From assembly GCA_020621865.1 (NCBI GenBank), contig JAHRYW010000007.1, positions 1 to 64,000 of the forward strand: a stretch of DNA of 64,000 bases, read 5' to 3'. The notes under the pieces are model-generated. The model searched no databases. It saw only the letters and a program-made list of their open reading frames with translations, and was not told the DNA's origin. Position numbers and translations under genes: made by a program. This stretch comes from Betaproteobacteria bacterium. Its GTDB lineage: Bacteria; Pseudomonadota; Gammaproteobacteria; Burkholderiales; Rhodocyclaceae. Shown here one piece after another: positions 7,818 to 17,393 of this stretch. Position 1 is the first letter of the stretch, and each line of letters begins with the position of its first letter.

Positions 7818-9548
7818 ATGCGCACTACGCAGTTCTTTTTCACCACTCTCAAGGAAGCCCCGAGCGACGCCGAAGTCATCAGCCAGAAGATGATGCTGCG
7901 CGCCGGCTACATCAAGCGTGCCGCAGCCGGTATCTACACCTGGATGCCGCTTGGCCTGCGCGTACTGCGCAAGGTCGAGAATATCGTCCGCGAAGAGATG
8001 AATAACGCAGGCGCCCTCGAATTGCTGATGCCGGCCGTGCAACCAGCCGAACTGTGGCAGGAATCGGGCCGCTGGGAGCAATACGGCCCGGAATTGCTGC
8101 GCTTCAAGGATCGCCATCAGCGCGAATTCGTCATCGGCCCAACGCACGAGGAAGTGATCACCGACGTCGTGCGCCGCGACGTCAAGAGCTATCGCCAGTT
8201 GCCGATCCACCTGTATCAGGTGCAGACCAAATTCCGCGATGAAATCCGCCCGCGTTTCGGCGTCATGCGCGGCCGTGAATTCCTGATGAAGGACGGCTAT
8301 TCCTTCCACACCTCGTTCGACGACCTGAAGCGTGAATACGGCAACATGTACGATACGTACAGCCGCATCTTCACCCGCCTCGGCCTGAAGTTCCGTGCCG
8401 TGGCGGCCGATACCGGTTCGATCGGCGGCACGGGTTCACATGAGTTCCACGTCCTGGCCGATTCTGGTGAGGACGACATCGCTTTCTGCCCAGATTCGGG
8501 CTATGCCGCCAACGTTGAACTGGCCGAAGCCGTGGCGCCGGCCACTGCACGAGTCGCTGCGGAGAAGGTGATGGAGAAGGTTCATACACCGGGCAAGATG
8601 GCCTGTGTCGATGTGGCTAAATTCCTCGATGTCTCGCTCGACAGGATCGTCAAGTCGATTGCCGTGGTCAGCGAGAAGGAGGACGGCAGCCAGACCTTTG
8701 CGCTGCTACTCATCCGTGGCGACCACGAATTGAACGAGATCAAGGCGAGCAAGATCGCCGCGATCAACCCGTTCCGCTTCGCCACCGAAGAGGAAGTCAT
8801 CGCTCACCTGGGATGCAAACCCGGTTTCATCGGGCCTGCTACGGTCGATGGCAAAAATGTGCTCGTTTTCGCTGATCGTTCGGTGGCCGTGATGAGCGAT
8901 TTCATCTGCGGCGCCAATGAGGCCGGTTATCACCTGACCGGCGTCAATTTCGGCCGCGACCTGCCGGAACCGGAAGTTTTCGACCTGCGCAACGTCGTCG
9001 CCGGCGATCCGTCGCCGGACGGCCAGGGCCAGTTGGAAATCCTGCGCGGCATCGAAGTCGGCCACATCTTCCAGTTGCGCCAGAAGTACGCTCAAGCGCT
9101 TGGCTGCAGCTATCTCGACGAGAACGGCAAGAGCCAGATCATGGAGATGGGCTGCTACGGCATCGGCGTGTCGCGCATCGTCGGCGCCGCCATCGAGCAG
9201 GGCAACGATGAGCGGGGCATCATCCTGCCGCCGGCCATCGCACCGTTCGAAGTCTGCATCGTACCTATGGGCTACCACAAGAGCGAGGCGGTCAAGGCCG
9301 CCGCCGACCAGCTTTACGCCGATCTGAAGAAAGCCGGCATCGACGTCGTGCTCGACGATCGTAATGAACGTCCGGGCGTGATGTTCGCTGACATGGAACT
9401 GATCGGCATTCCGCACCGCGTGGTGATCGGCGAACGCGGCCTGAAGGACGGCCAGTTCGAGTACAAGGGACGGACCGATGCCGAGGTGACGATGGTTGCC
9501 CAGGCCGACATCTTGGCCACCCTGCAAGGGAAACTGTGCGCCGCCTGA
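7818..9548 (+). CDS. proS: Prolyl-tRNA synthetase
   Basis: Class II synthetase charging tRNA-Pro. 576 residues, bacterial-type length including the editing insertion (about 240-390, [20 protein letters not shown] onward). The N-terminus [19 protein letters not shown], motif 2 around [21 protein letters not shown] and motif 3 [13 protein letters not shown] are all present, with the C-terminal anticodon-binding domain. A degraded copy of the window's repeat lies within it at 8836-8846. It overlaps the downstream lytic transglycosylase by 13 bases. Confidence 0.98.
   Translation: MRTTQFFFTTLKEAPSDAEVISQKMMLRAGYIKRAAAGIYTWMPLGLRVLRKVENIVREEMNNAGALELLMPAVQPAELWQESGRWEQYGPELLRFKDRHQREFVIGPTHEEVITDVVRRDVKSYRQLPIHLYQVQTKFRDEIRPRFGVMRGREFLMKDGYSFHTSFDDLKREYGNMYDTYSRIFTRLGLKFRAVAADTGSIGGTGSHEFHVLADSGEDDIAFCPDSGYAANVELAEAVAPATARVAAEKVMEKVHTPGKMACVDVAKFLDVSLDRIVKSIAVVSEKEDGSQTFALLLIRGDHELNEIKASKIAAINPFRFATEEEVIAHLGCKPGFIGPATVDGKNVLVFADRSVAVMSDFICGANEAGYHLTGVNFGRDLPEPEVFDLRNVVAGDPSPDGQGQLEILRGIEVGHIFQLRQKYAQALGCSYLDENGKSQIMEMGCYGIGVSRIVGAAIEQGNDERGIILPPAIAPFEVCIVPMGYHKSEAVKAAADQLYADLKKAGIDVVLDDRNERPGVMFADMELIGIPHRVVIGERGLKDGQFEYKGRTDAEVTMVAQADILATLQGKLCAA
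8836..8846 (-). repeat. Degenerate copy of the ACCGTAGCATT element (in proS)
   Basis: The minus strand reads ACCGTAGCAGG, matching 9 of 11 core bases, with an A/T tract (ATTTTT) about 9-14 bases upstream as in the exact copies. Because only the core start is conserved and it lies in coding sequence, it may be coincidental. Confidence 0.4.
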
Positions 9549-10147
9549 TCGCGGCCCTGCTGTTCAGTTGCGCGTCGGCGGCCTACGCCGGCGCGCAAAA
9601 GTACGAAGTGCTGTCGGCCAGCGCGCAGGCCGCGCTGCACAAGGCCGTTTCGGACTCCCGGCCACCGGTCAGTTCATTCAAGACACCGATGGAGGCCGTC
9701 GACTGGCTGGCTGCGATGTCACCGCGGCTGGAAAAGCGCATCCCGAATCGCGAATACCGCATCGACCTGCTGCGCAGCGTCCATTACGAGGCAACGCGGG
9801 CCGGACTGGACCCGCAACTGGTGCTCGGGCTGATGCAGGTCGAATCGGGTTTCCGCAAATACGCCGTGTCGTCGGCCGGCGCCCGCGGCTACATGCAGGT
9901 CATGCCTTTCTGGGTCAAGATCATCGGCCGACCAGACGACAACCTGTTCGACCTGCGCACCAGCCTGCGCTACGGCTGCACGATCCTGCGCCACTATCTC
10001 GATATCGAAAAGGGCGACCTGTTCCGCGCGCTGGGCCGCTACAACGGCAGCCTCGGCAAGCCGGAATACCCGAACATGGTGCGCGCCGCCTGGCAAAACC
10101 AGTGGAGCTACGAAAAACCAGGCCGTCTGGCACAGGCCGCCAACTGA
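9536..10147 (+). CDS. Lytic transglycosylase (SLT domain)
   Basis: 203 residues with GTG start and a signal peptide ([20 protein letters not shown]), so it is exported. The SLT-type fold cleaves peptidoglycan glycan strands to anhydromuropeptides. The catalytic glutamate lies in [20 protein letters not shown] (about residue 105), followed by the family motifs [11 protein letters not shown] and [12 protein letters not shown], and [10 protein letters not shown]. The ribosome site AAGGG sits five bases before the start, inside the end of proS, so it is probably co-transcribed with proS. The exact subfamily is not resolved. Confidence 0.9.
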   Translation: MRRLIAALLFSCASAAYAGAQKYEVLSASAQAALHKAVSDSRPPVSSFKTPMEAVDWLAAMSPRLEKRIPNREYRIDLLRSVHYEATRAGLDPQLVLGLMQVESGFRKYAVSSAGARGYMQVMPFWVKIIGRPDDNLFDLRTSLRYGCTILRHYLDIEKGDLFRALGRYNGSLGKPEYPNMVRAAWQNQWSYEKPGRLAQAAN

Positions 10148-10173
10148 TTTTTTGATTTTGGCCTTTTTTTGCC

Positions 10174-10200
10174 GCTGACCGTAGCATTTGCCCGGTCAGC
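10174..10200 (+). repeat. ACCGTAGCATT element, copy 1, in a stem-loop
   Basis: The core ACCGTAGCATT is at 10178-10188, preceded by a seven-T run. Here the core's first bases form part of a perfect 8-bp inverted repeat GCTGACCG/CGGTCAGC (10174-10181 with 10193-10200). The site lies between the convergent lytic transglycosylase and ffh genes. No T run follows the hairpin on either strand, so it is not a standard terminator. Confidence 0.85.
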
Positions 10201-10218
10201 GCCTGAATCGCCGAAAAA

Positions 10219-11574
10219 TCAGCGCATCCCGGGCATCATGCCCTTCATGCCGCGCATCAGCTTGCCGATGCCGCCCTTGCTGAATTGCTTCATCATCTTC
10301 TGCATCTGCTCGAACTGGTTGAGCAGGCGATTGACGTCCTGGACCTGCACGCCGGCGCCCGTAGCGATCCGGCGCTTGCGGCTGGCCTTGATCAATTCCG
10401 GCTTGGCGCGCTCGGCCGGGGTCATCGAATTGATGATGCCCTCGACGCGGCCAACCATCTTGTTCTCGGCACCGGCCGGTAACTGGCCGGCCGCCTGGGC
10501 GATCTGCGCCGGCATCTTGTCCATCAGCGCCGACAGGCCGCCCATGCTGCGCATCTGCGCCATCTGATCCTTGAAGTCATTGAGATCGAAGCTCTTGCCC
10601 GACTTCAGCTTCTTGGCGAAGGCGACGGCCTTCTCCTCGTCCAGCCCCTTGCGCGCCTCTTCGATCAGCGACAGCACGTCGCCCATGCCGAGAATTCGGG
10701 ACGCCATCCGCTCCGGATGGAAGGCTTCCAGCCCGGTCAGTTTTTCACCGACGCCGGCAAATTTGATCGGTTTGCCGGTGATGTGGCGCACCGACAGCGC
10801 TGCACCACCGCGCGCATCACCGTCCAGCTTGGTAAGCACGACGCCGGTCAGCGGCAGCGCCTCGTTGAAGGCCTTGGCCGTATTGACCGCATCCTGGCCC
10901 AACATGGCATCGACGACGAACAGCGTTTCGATCGGGTTGATCGCCGCATGCAGGCGCTTGATTTCCGCCATCATTTCTTCGTCGATGGTCAGGCGGCCGG
11001 CCGTATCGACCAGCAGCACGTCGTGGTAATGGCGCTTGGCCCAGTCGATCGCGGCAGCGGCAATGGCCTCCGGCTTCTCGCCGACCGCCGACGGGAAGAA
11101 ATCGACCCCGGCCTGCCCGGCGACGAACTTCAGCTGCTCGATAGCGGCCGGACGATAGACGTCGCAGGACACCACCAGCACCTTCTTCTTGTGATTTTCC
11201 TTGAGAAACTTGCCCAGCTTGCCGACCGTCGTCGTCTTGCCGGCACCCTGCAAACCCGCCATCAGCACGATGGCCGGCGGCTGGGTATTGAAGTTGATGC
11301 CCTCGTGGGCTGCGCCCATGATCTTGGTCAGTTCGGCGTGAACGACGCCGATCAGCGCCTGGCCCGGACTGAGCGAAGCAATGACCTCCTCGCCGACCGC
11401 CTTTTCCTTGACTGCGGCGATGAATTCCTTGACCACCGGCAGGGCCACATCGGCCTCCAGCAGGGCCATGCGCACTTCGCGCAGCGCATCGGCGATGTTG
11501 TTTTCAGTCAGGCGCGCTTCGCCCTTCAGCGTCTTCATGACGCGGGCAAGGCGATTGGTCAGGTTATCGAGCAT
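10219..11574 (-). CDS. ffh: Signal recognition particle protein Ffh
   Basis: GTPase that binds signal sequences and 4.5S RNA and targets ribosomes to the membrane through FtsY. 451 residues from MLDNLTNRLARVMKTLKG. N domain about 1-90; the G domain has the P-loop GLQGAGKTTTVGKL (about 105-118), DTAGRL and TKLDGDARGG. The methionine-rich M domain ends in KLMRGMKGMMPGMR. The 63-codon upstream extension of the open frame lacks Ffh character and crosses the divergent gene. It faces a CcsA-like gene, a common pairing in betaproteobacteria. Confidence 0.98.
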   Translation of the reverse strand: MLDNLTNRLARVMKTLKGEARLTENNIADALREVRMALLEADVALPVVKEFIAAVKEKAVGEEVIASLSPGQALIGVVHAELTKIMGAAHEGINFNTQPPAIVLMAGLQGAGKTTTVGKLGKFLKENHKKKVLVVSCDVYRPAAIEQLKFVAGQAGVDFFPSAVGEKPEAIAAAAIDWAKRHYHDVLLVDTAGRLTIDEEMMAEIKRLHAAINPIETLFVVDAMLGQDAVNTAKAFNEALPLTGVVLTKLDGDARGGAALSVRHITGKPIKFAGVGEKLTGLEAFHPERMASRILGMGDVLSLIEEARKGLDEEKAVAFAKKLKSGKSFDLNDFKDQMAQMRSMGGLSALMDKMPAQIAQAAGQLPAGAENKMVGRVEGIINSMTPAERAKPELIKASRKRRIATGAGVQVQDVNRLLNQFEQMQKMMKQFSKGGIGKLMRGMKGMMPGMR

Positions 11575-11603
11575 GTCAGTTGGGCTTCTAGTAGAATTCA
11601 AGG

Positions 11604-12443
11604 ATGGTCGATATTGTAATTCAGCTTCTGCCGCACATTCTCGCCGCCCTGATTTACGGCGCCCTCGGCTTCCATTTCTGGAATACGCGTTGGCGTGAAA
11701 GCGAAGGGCAGTGCGTCGCCTGCCCCATGCAAACCTGGGAGCGACTGGCCATCGCCGCGGCACTCATCACCCACGCCGCCGGCCTCTACGACGCCCTGTT
11801 CGCCGATATCGGCATGCGCTTTTCGTTCAGTTTCGCGCTGTCGCTGATGATGTGGCTGGCTGTCCTGATCTACTGGCTGGAAAGCTTCATGGCGCGAATG
11901 GAAGGCATGCAGCCGATGGTTCTCCCACTGGCTGCCATATGCACCATCCTGCCGGTCATTTTCCCCAACGTGCACCTGGTCGCCCACGCCAACGCCACCG
12001 GCTTCAAACTGCACTTCCTCACCGCCATGCTGGCCTACAGCCTGCTGACCCTGTCGGCGCTGCACGCCATATTCATGGGCTTCACCGAACGCGCCCTGCA
12101 CAACCGCTCACTGAAGCGCAGCCTGAGCAGCCTGCCACCCTTGCTGGCCATGGAGTCGCTACTCTTCAAGATGCTGCTCGTCGGCTTCGTCCTGCTCACA
12201 CTGACCGTCGGCAGCGGCGTCTTCTTCTCCGAAGAAATCTTCGGCAAGGCGCTGACCATCGACCACAAAACCCTGTTTGCCTTCGCCTCGTGGGGCATTT
12301 TCGCCACCCTGCTGATCGGCCGCCACGCCTGGGGCTGGCGCGGCAAGCGCGCCCTGCGCTGGACGCTGGCCGGCTTTGCGCTGCTGATCCTGGCCTATGT
12401 CGGCAGCCGCTTCGTCGCCGAGGTCGTCCTCGGGCGAGTCTAG
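11604..12443 (+). CDS. CcsA/YpjD-like cytochrome c assembly family membrane protein
   Basis: 279 residues with about eight hydrophobic segments. It belongs to the integral-membrane cytochrome c assembly group related to CcsA/CcmC, but is the short form found beside ffh. Conserved-type histidines occur in LITHAAGLYD, GFKLHFLTAMLAYS, TIDHKTLFAFASW and GRHAWGWRG, fitting a haem-handling protein. The usual WWD segment of true CcsA is not evident, so a direct role in cytochrome c maturation is uncertain. Divergent from ffh, with only 29 bases between the starts. Confidence 0.8.
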   Translation: MVDIVIQLLPHILAALIYGALGFHFWNTRWRESEGQCVACPMQTWERLAIAAALITHAAGLYDALFADIGMRFSFSFALSLMMWLAVLIYWLESFMARMEGMQPMVLPLAAICTILPVIFPNVHLVAHANATGFKLHFLTAMLAYSLLTLSALHAIFMGFTERALHNRSLKRSLSSLPPLLAMESLLFKMLLVGFVLLTLTVGSGVFFSEEIFGKALTIDHKTLFAFASWGIFATLLIGRHAWGWRGKRALRWTLAGFALLILAYVGSRFVAEVVLGRV

Positions 12444-12623
12444 GCGAAGAAAAAGCACCGCTGCCCGCAGTATCCCGTAGATTTAATACCCGCCGAAACT
12501 CGCAAAGTCGTCGCGCCACACATAATTAGCCCGTAAACAGGCTAAGCTACAACCCGACAACCTTTACAAACAATCGCCTGCGTAGCATTATCAGACGATC
12601 TATACGGCATTTAACTTCGATCA
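12444..12623. other. Regulatory gap upstream of pilB
   Basis: 180 bases without a gene. It holds an inverted repeat TTAGCC/GGCTAA (12526-12531 and 12540-12545) upstream of the pilB promoter at 12563-12591. I see no terminator after the CcsA-like gene and no sigma-54 promoter. Confidence 0.5.
12563..12591 (+). promoter_or_regulatory. Probable pilB promoter
   Basis: -35 TTTACA (12563-12568), 17-base spacer, -10 CATTAT (12586-12591); both elements are near consensus. The start of transcription would be about 25 bases before the pilB ATG. The spacer/-10 contains CGTAGCATT, nine bases shared with the repeated element, but without its first two core bases. Confidence 0.55.
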
Positions 12624-14339
12624 ATGGCAGCAACCCCTCAAAACCCTCCTCTCAGTGGCTTGGCGCGTGCGCTCGTCCAGGCCGGGCAACTCAAGGAGGT
12701 CGAGGCGGAGCAATTGCTGGCCCAGGCGCACAACGCCAAAACCTCACTGATCGAGCAGATCATCTCCAACCAGAAGGCTGGCGCTTTGGATATCGCCCGC
12801 TTTGTCGCAGACACCTTCGGCTACCCGCTGCTTGATCTCAATGCCTTCGATGAGGCTCACATTCCAGCGGACGCCATCGACCGCAAGCTGATAGCCACCC
12901 ACAAAGTCATTCCGCTCAACAAGCGCGGCAACCGACTGTCAGTGGCCATCGCCGACCCGACCAACCTGCGCGCCCTCGACGAAATCCGCTTTCAGACAGG
13001 ACTAGCCGTCGATCCGATTGTCGTCGAGCATCCCAAACTCGCTCCGCTGGTGGCCAAATATGCCGAATCGGCTTCCGAGGCGCTGAAAAACTTTACCAGC
13101 GAAGATGTCAATCTCGATTTCCTCGATGAAGACACTGTTGCCAAGGCAGATGAAGCTGCTGGTCAGGATATCGACGATGCGCCAGTCGTCAAATTTCTCC
13201 AGAAAATGCTGCTTGATGCAATCAACGACGGCGCATCAGACATCCATTTCGAACCTTATGAGAAGTTTTATCGCATTCGCTTTCGCGTCGATGGCATCCT
13301 GCGTGAAGTTGCCACACCACCGTTGGCCATCAAGGAAAAGATCGCTTCGCGGATTAAGGTCATCTCCCGCCTGAATATCGCCGAAAAGCGCGTCCCCCAG
13401 GATGGCCGTATGAAACTGGTCCTGTCGAAAAATCGCGCCATCGATTTCCGGGTCAGCACGCTCCCCACCCTGCAGGGTGAAAAGATCGTCATGCGTATTC
13501 TCGACCCCAGTTCCGCTACGCTAGGCATCGAAGCCCTGGGTTACGAGCCCGAGCAAAAAGCAGCGCTGATGGACGCCATCAGCCGCCCCTACGGCATGGT
13601 CCTGGTTACCGGACCGACCGGCTCCGGTAAAACGGTTTCCCTTTACACCTGCCTCAACATCCTGAACAAGGATGGCATCAACATATCGACTGCCGAAGAT
13701 CCCGCCGAAATCAATCTTCCTGGCGTCAACCAGGTCAATGTCGACGACCGCGCCGGCCTGACCTTCCCGGTAGCATTGAAGGCCTTTCTGCGGCAGGATC
13801 CGGACATCATCATGGTCGGTGAAATCCGCGACCTGGAAACAGCCGAAATATCCGTCAAGGCTGCCCAAACAGGCCACCTCGTCCTATCGACTCTACACAC
13901 CAACGACGCCCCCCAGACGCTAACCCGTCTGATGAACATGGGTGTGCCGACCTTCAATATTGCCTCCAGCGTTTTGCTGATTACCGCTCAGCGTCTGGCA
14001 CGCCGCCTGTGCAGCTGCAAAAAGCCGATGACCGTACCCGACCAGGCGCTTCTGGATGCGGGCTACACAGAAGCTGACCTCGATGGCTCGTGGACGCTGT
14101 TCGGCCCTGGGGGCTGCGAACGATGCAAGGGAACAGGCTACAAGGGGCGCGTCGGCATCTATCAGGTCATGCCCATCTCGGAAGCCATGCAGCGCATGAT
14201 CATGAGCGGCGCATCCGCCTTGGACTTGGCGGAACAAGCGAAGGCCGAAGGCGTCAAGAACTTGCGCGAATCCGGACTTTTGAAAGTTAAACAGGGTGTC
14301 ACCTCGCTTGACGAGGTCTTGAGCACCACCAACGCCTAA
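12624..14339 (+). CDS. pilB: Type IV pilus extension ATPase PilB
   Basis: Hexameric ATPase that powers pilin polymerisation. 571 residues. The N-terminal MshE/GSPII-type domain (about 10-170) precedes the catalytic core: Walker A GPTGSGKT at residues 330-337, Asp-box region, Walker B IIMVGEIRDLETAE, and His box QTGHLVLSTLHTND. The C-terminal zinc-binding cysteines are CSCKKP and CERCKGTGYKGR, which are typical of PilB/GspE and absent from PilT. First gene of pilB-pilC-pilD. It supports twitching, adhesion and, in competent species, DNA uptake. Confidence 0.97.
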   Translation: MAATPQNPPLSGLARALVQAGQLKEVEAEQLLAQAHNAKTSLIEQIISNQKAGALDIARFVADTFGYPLLDLNAFDEAHIPADAIDRKLIATHKVIPLNKRGNRLSVAIADPTNLRALDEIRFQTGLAVDPIVVEHPKLAPLVAKYAESASEALKNFTSEDVNLDFLDEDTVAKADEAAGQDIDDAPVVKFLQKMLLDAINDGASDIHFEPYEKFYRIRFRVDGILREVATPPLAIKEKIASRIKVISRLNIAEKRVPQDGRMKLVLSKNRAIDFRVSTLPTLQGEKIVMRILDPSSATLGIEALGYEPEQKAALMDAISRPYGMVLVTGPTGSGKTVSLYTCLNILNKDGINISTAEDPAEINLPGVNQVNVDDRAGLTFPVALKAFLRQDPDIIMVGEIRDLETAEISVKAAQTGHLVLSTLHTNDAPQTLTRLMNMGVPTFNIASSVLLITAQRLARRLCSCKKPMTVPDQALLDAGYTEADLDGSWTLFGPGGCERCKGTGYKGRVGIYQVMPISEAMQRMIMSGASALDLAEQAKAEGVKNLRESGLLKVKQGVTSLDEVLSTTNA

Positions 14340-14354
14340 CGAAAAGGAACCCGT

Positions 14355-15581
14355 ATGGCTACCGCCGCAAGACCCAAAGCCTCGGCAGTCAAGGAGAGCA
14401 CCTTCCTCTGGGAAGGCAAGAACAAGGATGGCAAATCAGTACGCGGGGAAATGCGTGCCGCCAGCGAATCAGTCGTTCAGACCACGCTGCGACGCCAGGG
14501 TATCGCCAACGCGAAGGTGAAGAAGGTTCGCTTCAAAACAGGCGGGAAGGTCACCGAAAAAGATATAGCGCTATTTACTCGGCAACTAGCAACAATGATG
14601 AGATCCGGGGTTCCGCTGCTGCAATCGTTCGACATCGTCGGCCGAGGACACTCCAACCCGGCTGTCGGCAAGTTGCTGCTCGACATCAAGGCAGATGTCG
14701 AGACCGGAAGCTCTCTCTCCCAAGCTTTCCGGAAATTTCCCCTGCAATTCGACGCGCTTTACTGCAATCTGGTGGGGGCAGGCGAGCAGGCCGGCATACT
14801 CGATACGCTGCTCGACCGTTTGGCAACCTACAAGGAAAAAATTCTCGCGATTAAGAGCAAGATCAAGTCGGCGCTGTTTTACCCTGTTGCCGTACTGGTC
14901 GTCGCCTTTATTATTACGGCGGTGATCATGATCTTCGTGATTCCGGCTTTCAAGGAAGTATTCAAGGGCTTTGGTGCCGATTTGCCTGTGCCTACCTTGG
15001 TGGTCATTTCCATCTCTGATTTCTTCGTAGCTTATTGGTGGGCAATTTTTGGCATCCTCGGCGGGGGGTTGTATGCGTTCCTCGAAAGTTGGAAACGATC
15101 CGAGAAAGTACAAATGGCCATGGACAGGGCACTCTTACGCATGCCGGTCTTTGGCGACATCGTTCGAAAATCGGTGATCGCCCGCTGGACCAGGACACTA
15201 GCCACGATGTTTGCGGCCGGCGTGCCATTGGTTGAATCGCTGGAGTCTGTTGGCGGCGCAGCGGGCAATCATGTCTACAAGGTTGCCACTCGCCAGATTC
15301 AAAGCGAAGTGGCAACCGGCACCAACTTGACCACCGCAATGCAAAATGTAAACCTTTTCCCAAACATGGTAATCCAGATGGTTTCCATCGGCGAAGAATC
15401 AGGCGCTCTCGATTCCATGTTGGGCAAAGTTGCCGATTTCTTTGAACAGGAAGTCGATGACGCTGTCGAGGCAATGTCCAGCCTGATGGAGCCAATGATC
15501 ATGGTTGTTCTCGGCACCCTGATCGGCGGTATGGTTATTGCCATGTACCTCCCGATCTTCAAAATGGGCTCGGTGGTCTGA
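14355..15581 (+). CDS. pilC: Type IV pilus inner-membrane platform protein PilC
   Basis: Polytopic membrane protein that couples the PilB motor to pilin assembly. 408 residues with two T2SSF domains (about 75-200 and 280-400) each ending in membrane segments, for example LFYPVAVLVVAFIITAVIMI and the C-terminal IMVVLGTLIGGMVIAMYLP. The motif GVPLLQSFDIVGRG and its second-domain counterpart AGVPLVESLESVGGAAGN are visible. It follows pilB by 15 bases with AAGGA before its ATG, and shares one base with pilD. Confidence 0.97.
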   Translation: MATAARPKASAVKESTFLWEGKNKDGKSVRGEMRAASESVVQTTLRRQGIANAKVKKVRFKTGGKVTEKDIALFTRQLATMMRSGVPLLQSFDIVGRGHSNPAVGKLLLDIKADVETGSSLSQAFRKFPLQFDALYCNLVGAGEQAGILDTLLDRLATYKEKILAIKSKIKSALFYPVAVLVVAFIITAVIMIFVIPAFKEVFKGFGADLPVPTLVVISISDFFVAYWWAIFGILGGGLYAFLESWKRSEKVQMAMDRALLRMPVFGDIVRKSVIARWTRTLATMFAAGVPLVESLESVGGAAGNHVYKVATRQIQSEVATGTNLTTAMQNVNLFPNMVIQMVSIGEESGALDSMLGKVADFFEQEVDDAVEAMSSLMEPMIMVVLGTLIGGMVIAMYLPIFKMGSVV

Positions 15582-16435
15582 TGCTTCCCGAAACGCTGGG
15601 CGGCCTGGCTGCCGCTGCCGGGCTGCTTGGCTTGTGCGTAGGCAGCTTCCTAAACGTGGTCATCCATCGCCTGCCCAAGATGATGGAGCAGGAATGGCAG
15701 GCGCAATGTGCCGAATTGCGGGGAGAGACTGCATCAGCAGCCCCCGAACCCCTATCGCTGGTCAAGCCACGTTCCCGCTGCCCGGCCTGTTGGCACCCGA
15801 TATCGGCACTGGAAAACATCCCCCTGATCAGCTATCTCTTTATCCTTAAAGGAAAATGCTCCGGGTGCGGCAATCCCATATCACCGCGCTACCCGATTAT
15901 CGAGGCCGCCACCGCCCTCCTTTCGGCCTATGCTGCCTGGCATTTCGGGCCGACGCTGCAGACTGTCGGTGCATTGCTACTTCTATGGGCCCTGATCGCC
16001 CTCTCTGCGATCGACTTCGACACCCAACTGCTTCCTGATTCGATCACCTTGCCCCTGCTCTGGTTGGGCTTGGTCTTTAATTTATGGGGCATCTACGCCG
16101 ACCTTCCCACTGCCGTCATTGGCGCCATGGCAGGCTACCTAGCGCTGTGGAGTGTGTTCTGGCTGTTCAAGCTGGCTACCGGCAAGGAAGGCATGGGCTA
16201 CGGCGATTTCAAGCTACTGGCCGCACTCGGCGCCTGGCTTGGCTGGCAGATGTTGCCGGCCATCATTCTGCTGTCTTCGGTAGTTGGCACCCTTGTCGGT
16301 ATTTCGCTAATCGTCGTCGCCCGCCACGGCAAGAACATTCCCATTCCCTTTGGCCCCTATCTGGCCGCCGCCGGAATCATCGCGCTATTCTGGGGCAATG
16401 CCATCACCCAAGCCTATCTTGGCTCTATCGGTTGA
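15581..16435 (+). CDS. pilD: Prepilin leader peptidase / N-methyltransferase PilD
   Basis: Aspartic membrane protease that cleaves and N-methylates type IV prepilins and pseudopilins. 284 residues, about eight membrane segments. The N-terminal cytoplasmic loop has the two zinc CxxC pairs (CPACWHPIS and CSGCGNPIS). The two catalytic aspartates are in ALSAIDFDTQLLPD and in the GxGD motif GMGYGDFKLLAALGAWLGW. The ATG overlaps the pilC stop, indicating translational coupling. No coaE follows, unlike the common pilD-coaE order. Confidence 0.97.
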   Translation: MLPETLGGLAAAAGLLGLCVGSFLNVVIHRLPKMMEQEWQAQCAELRGETASAAPEPLSLVKPRSRCPACWHPISALENIPLISYLFILKGKCSGCGNPISPRYPIIEAATALLSAYAAWHFGPTLQTVGALLLLWALIALSAIDFDTQLLPDSITLPLLWLGLVFNLWGIYADLPTAVIGAMAGYLALWSVFWLFKLATGKEGMGYGDFKLLAALGAWLGWQMLPAIILLSSVVGTLVGISLIVVARHGKNIPIPFGPYLAAAGIIALFWGNAITQAYLGSIG

Positions 16436-16505
16436 AATTACTGCAAGCGACCTGATATGGGGTGCTCAGACTCTCGGTTATAATTCAAGGTTTTGGAGGA
16501 TTCCC

Positions 16506-16760
16506 ATGCCGATCTACGAATATCGCTGCGACTCCTGCGGTTACCAGAAAGAACATCTGCAGAAGATGACTGATCCGCAGCTCACCACTTGCCCGGAATG
16601 TGGCAAGGAGAGCTATAGCAAGCAGCTTTCTGCCGCCGGTTTCCAATTGAAAGGCAGCGGCTGGTACGCGACTGACTTCAAAGGCGGCAGCAAGAAGGCC
16701 GACGCCCCGCTACCTTGCCAGACCGGGGAAGGAAGTTGCTCGTCGTGCGTGGCCAGTTGA
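16506..16760 (+). CDS. FmdB-family zinc-ribbon protein
   Basis: 84 residues starting MPIYEYRCDSCGYQKEHLQK, the hallmark of the FmdB regulatory-protein family (putative small zinc ribbon). Two CxxC pairs occur: CDSC near residue 8 and CPEC near 33; a further cysteine group ends the protein (GSCSSCVAS). The strong ribosome site GGAGG lies just before the ATG. A TATAAT hexamer occurs at 16479-16484 but without a clear -35. The gene overlaps the start of the DUF502 gene and precedes aspS, a recurrent betaproteobacterial order. Function unproven. Confidence 0.88.
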   Translation: MPIYEYRCDSCGYQKEHLQKMTDPQLTTCPECGKESYSKQLSAAGFQLKGSGWYATDFKGGSKKADAPLPCQTGEGSCSSCVAS

Positions 16761-17374
16761 TCAAACGCTACTTCATTACCGGACTGCTGATCTGGGTCCC
16801 GCTGGTCATTACCGGTTGGGTGTTGTCGCTCATCGTCAACACCCTTGACCAATCGCTGCGCCTGCTTCCGGAATCCTTCCACCCGCAGTCGCTTTTCGGC
16901 TTTGCGATTCCCGGTGCTGGCGCCGTACTGACGCTGCTGATGATCTTCCTGACCGGTCTGCTGGCTGCCAATTTCATTGGCCAGAAGCTGGTCGGCTGGT
17001 GGGACAAGCTGTTGTCGCGCATCCCGGTCGTCAACTCCGTCTACAAGAGCGTCAAGCAGGTTTCCGACACGCTGTTTGCCCCCAACGGCAACGCCTTTCG
17101 CAAAGCCCTGCTGGTCCAGTATCCACGCCAGGGCAGCTGGACGGTGGCCTTTCTGACCGGGAGGCCTGGCGGCGACATCCCGCGCCATCTGCACGGGGAA
17201 TACGTCAGCGTCTATGTCCCGACCACGCCGAATCCGACCTCAGGTTTCTTCCTGATGATGCCGGCCCAGGATGTCGTCGAACTCGACATGACCGTCGACG
17301 AAGCACTCAAATACATCATTTCGATGGGGGTCGTGGCACCACCGCCTCACCCTCGCGTCGTCACTCACACCTAA
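16745..17374 (+). CDS. DUF502 family membrane protein
   Basis: About 209 residues, GTG start chosen 9 bases after GGAAG and overlapping fmdB by 16 bases. Two membrane segments near the N-terminus ([20 protein letters not shown] and [21 protein letters not shown]) are followed by a conserved DUF502 core: [20 protein letters not shown], then a soluble domain with the [15 protein letters not shown] motif. The molecular role of DUF502 proteins is not established. It lies 19 bases before aspS. Confidence 0.88.
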   Translation: MRGQLIKRYFITGLLIWVPLVITGWVLSLIVNTLDQSLRLLPESFHPQSLFGFAIPGAGAVLTLLMIFLTGLLAANFIGQKLVGWWDKLLSRIPVVNSVYKSVKQVSDTLFAPNGNAFRKALLVQYPRQGSWTVAFLTGRPGGDIPRHLHGEYVSVYVPTTPNPTSGFFLMMPAQDVVELDMTVDEALKYIISMGVVAPPPHPRVVTHT

Positions 17375-17393
17375 GCAACCCCACGGAATTTTC

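Noticed and set aside
9157..9170. TGCTACGGC in proS as another repeat copy
   Set aside because: It encodes the conserved motif 3 (GCYGIGVSR), lacks the rest of the core and has no A/T tract at the right distance.
13767..13777. GGTAGCATTGA in pilB as another repeat copy
   Set aside because: Only eight core bases match, with no A/T tract upstream, and it lies in a conserved coding stretch.
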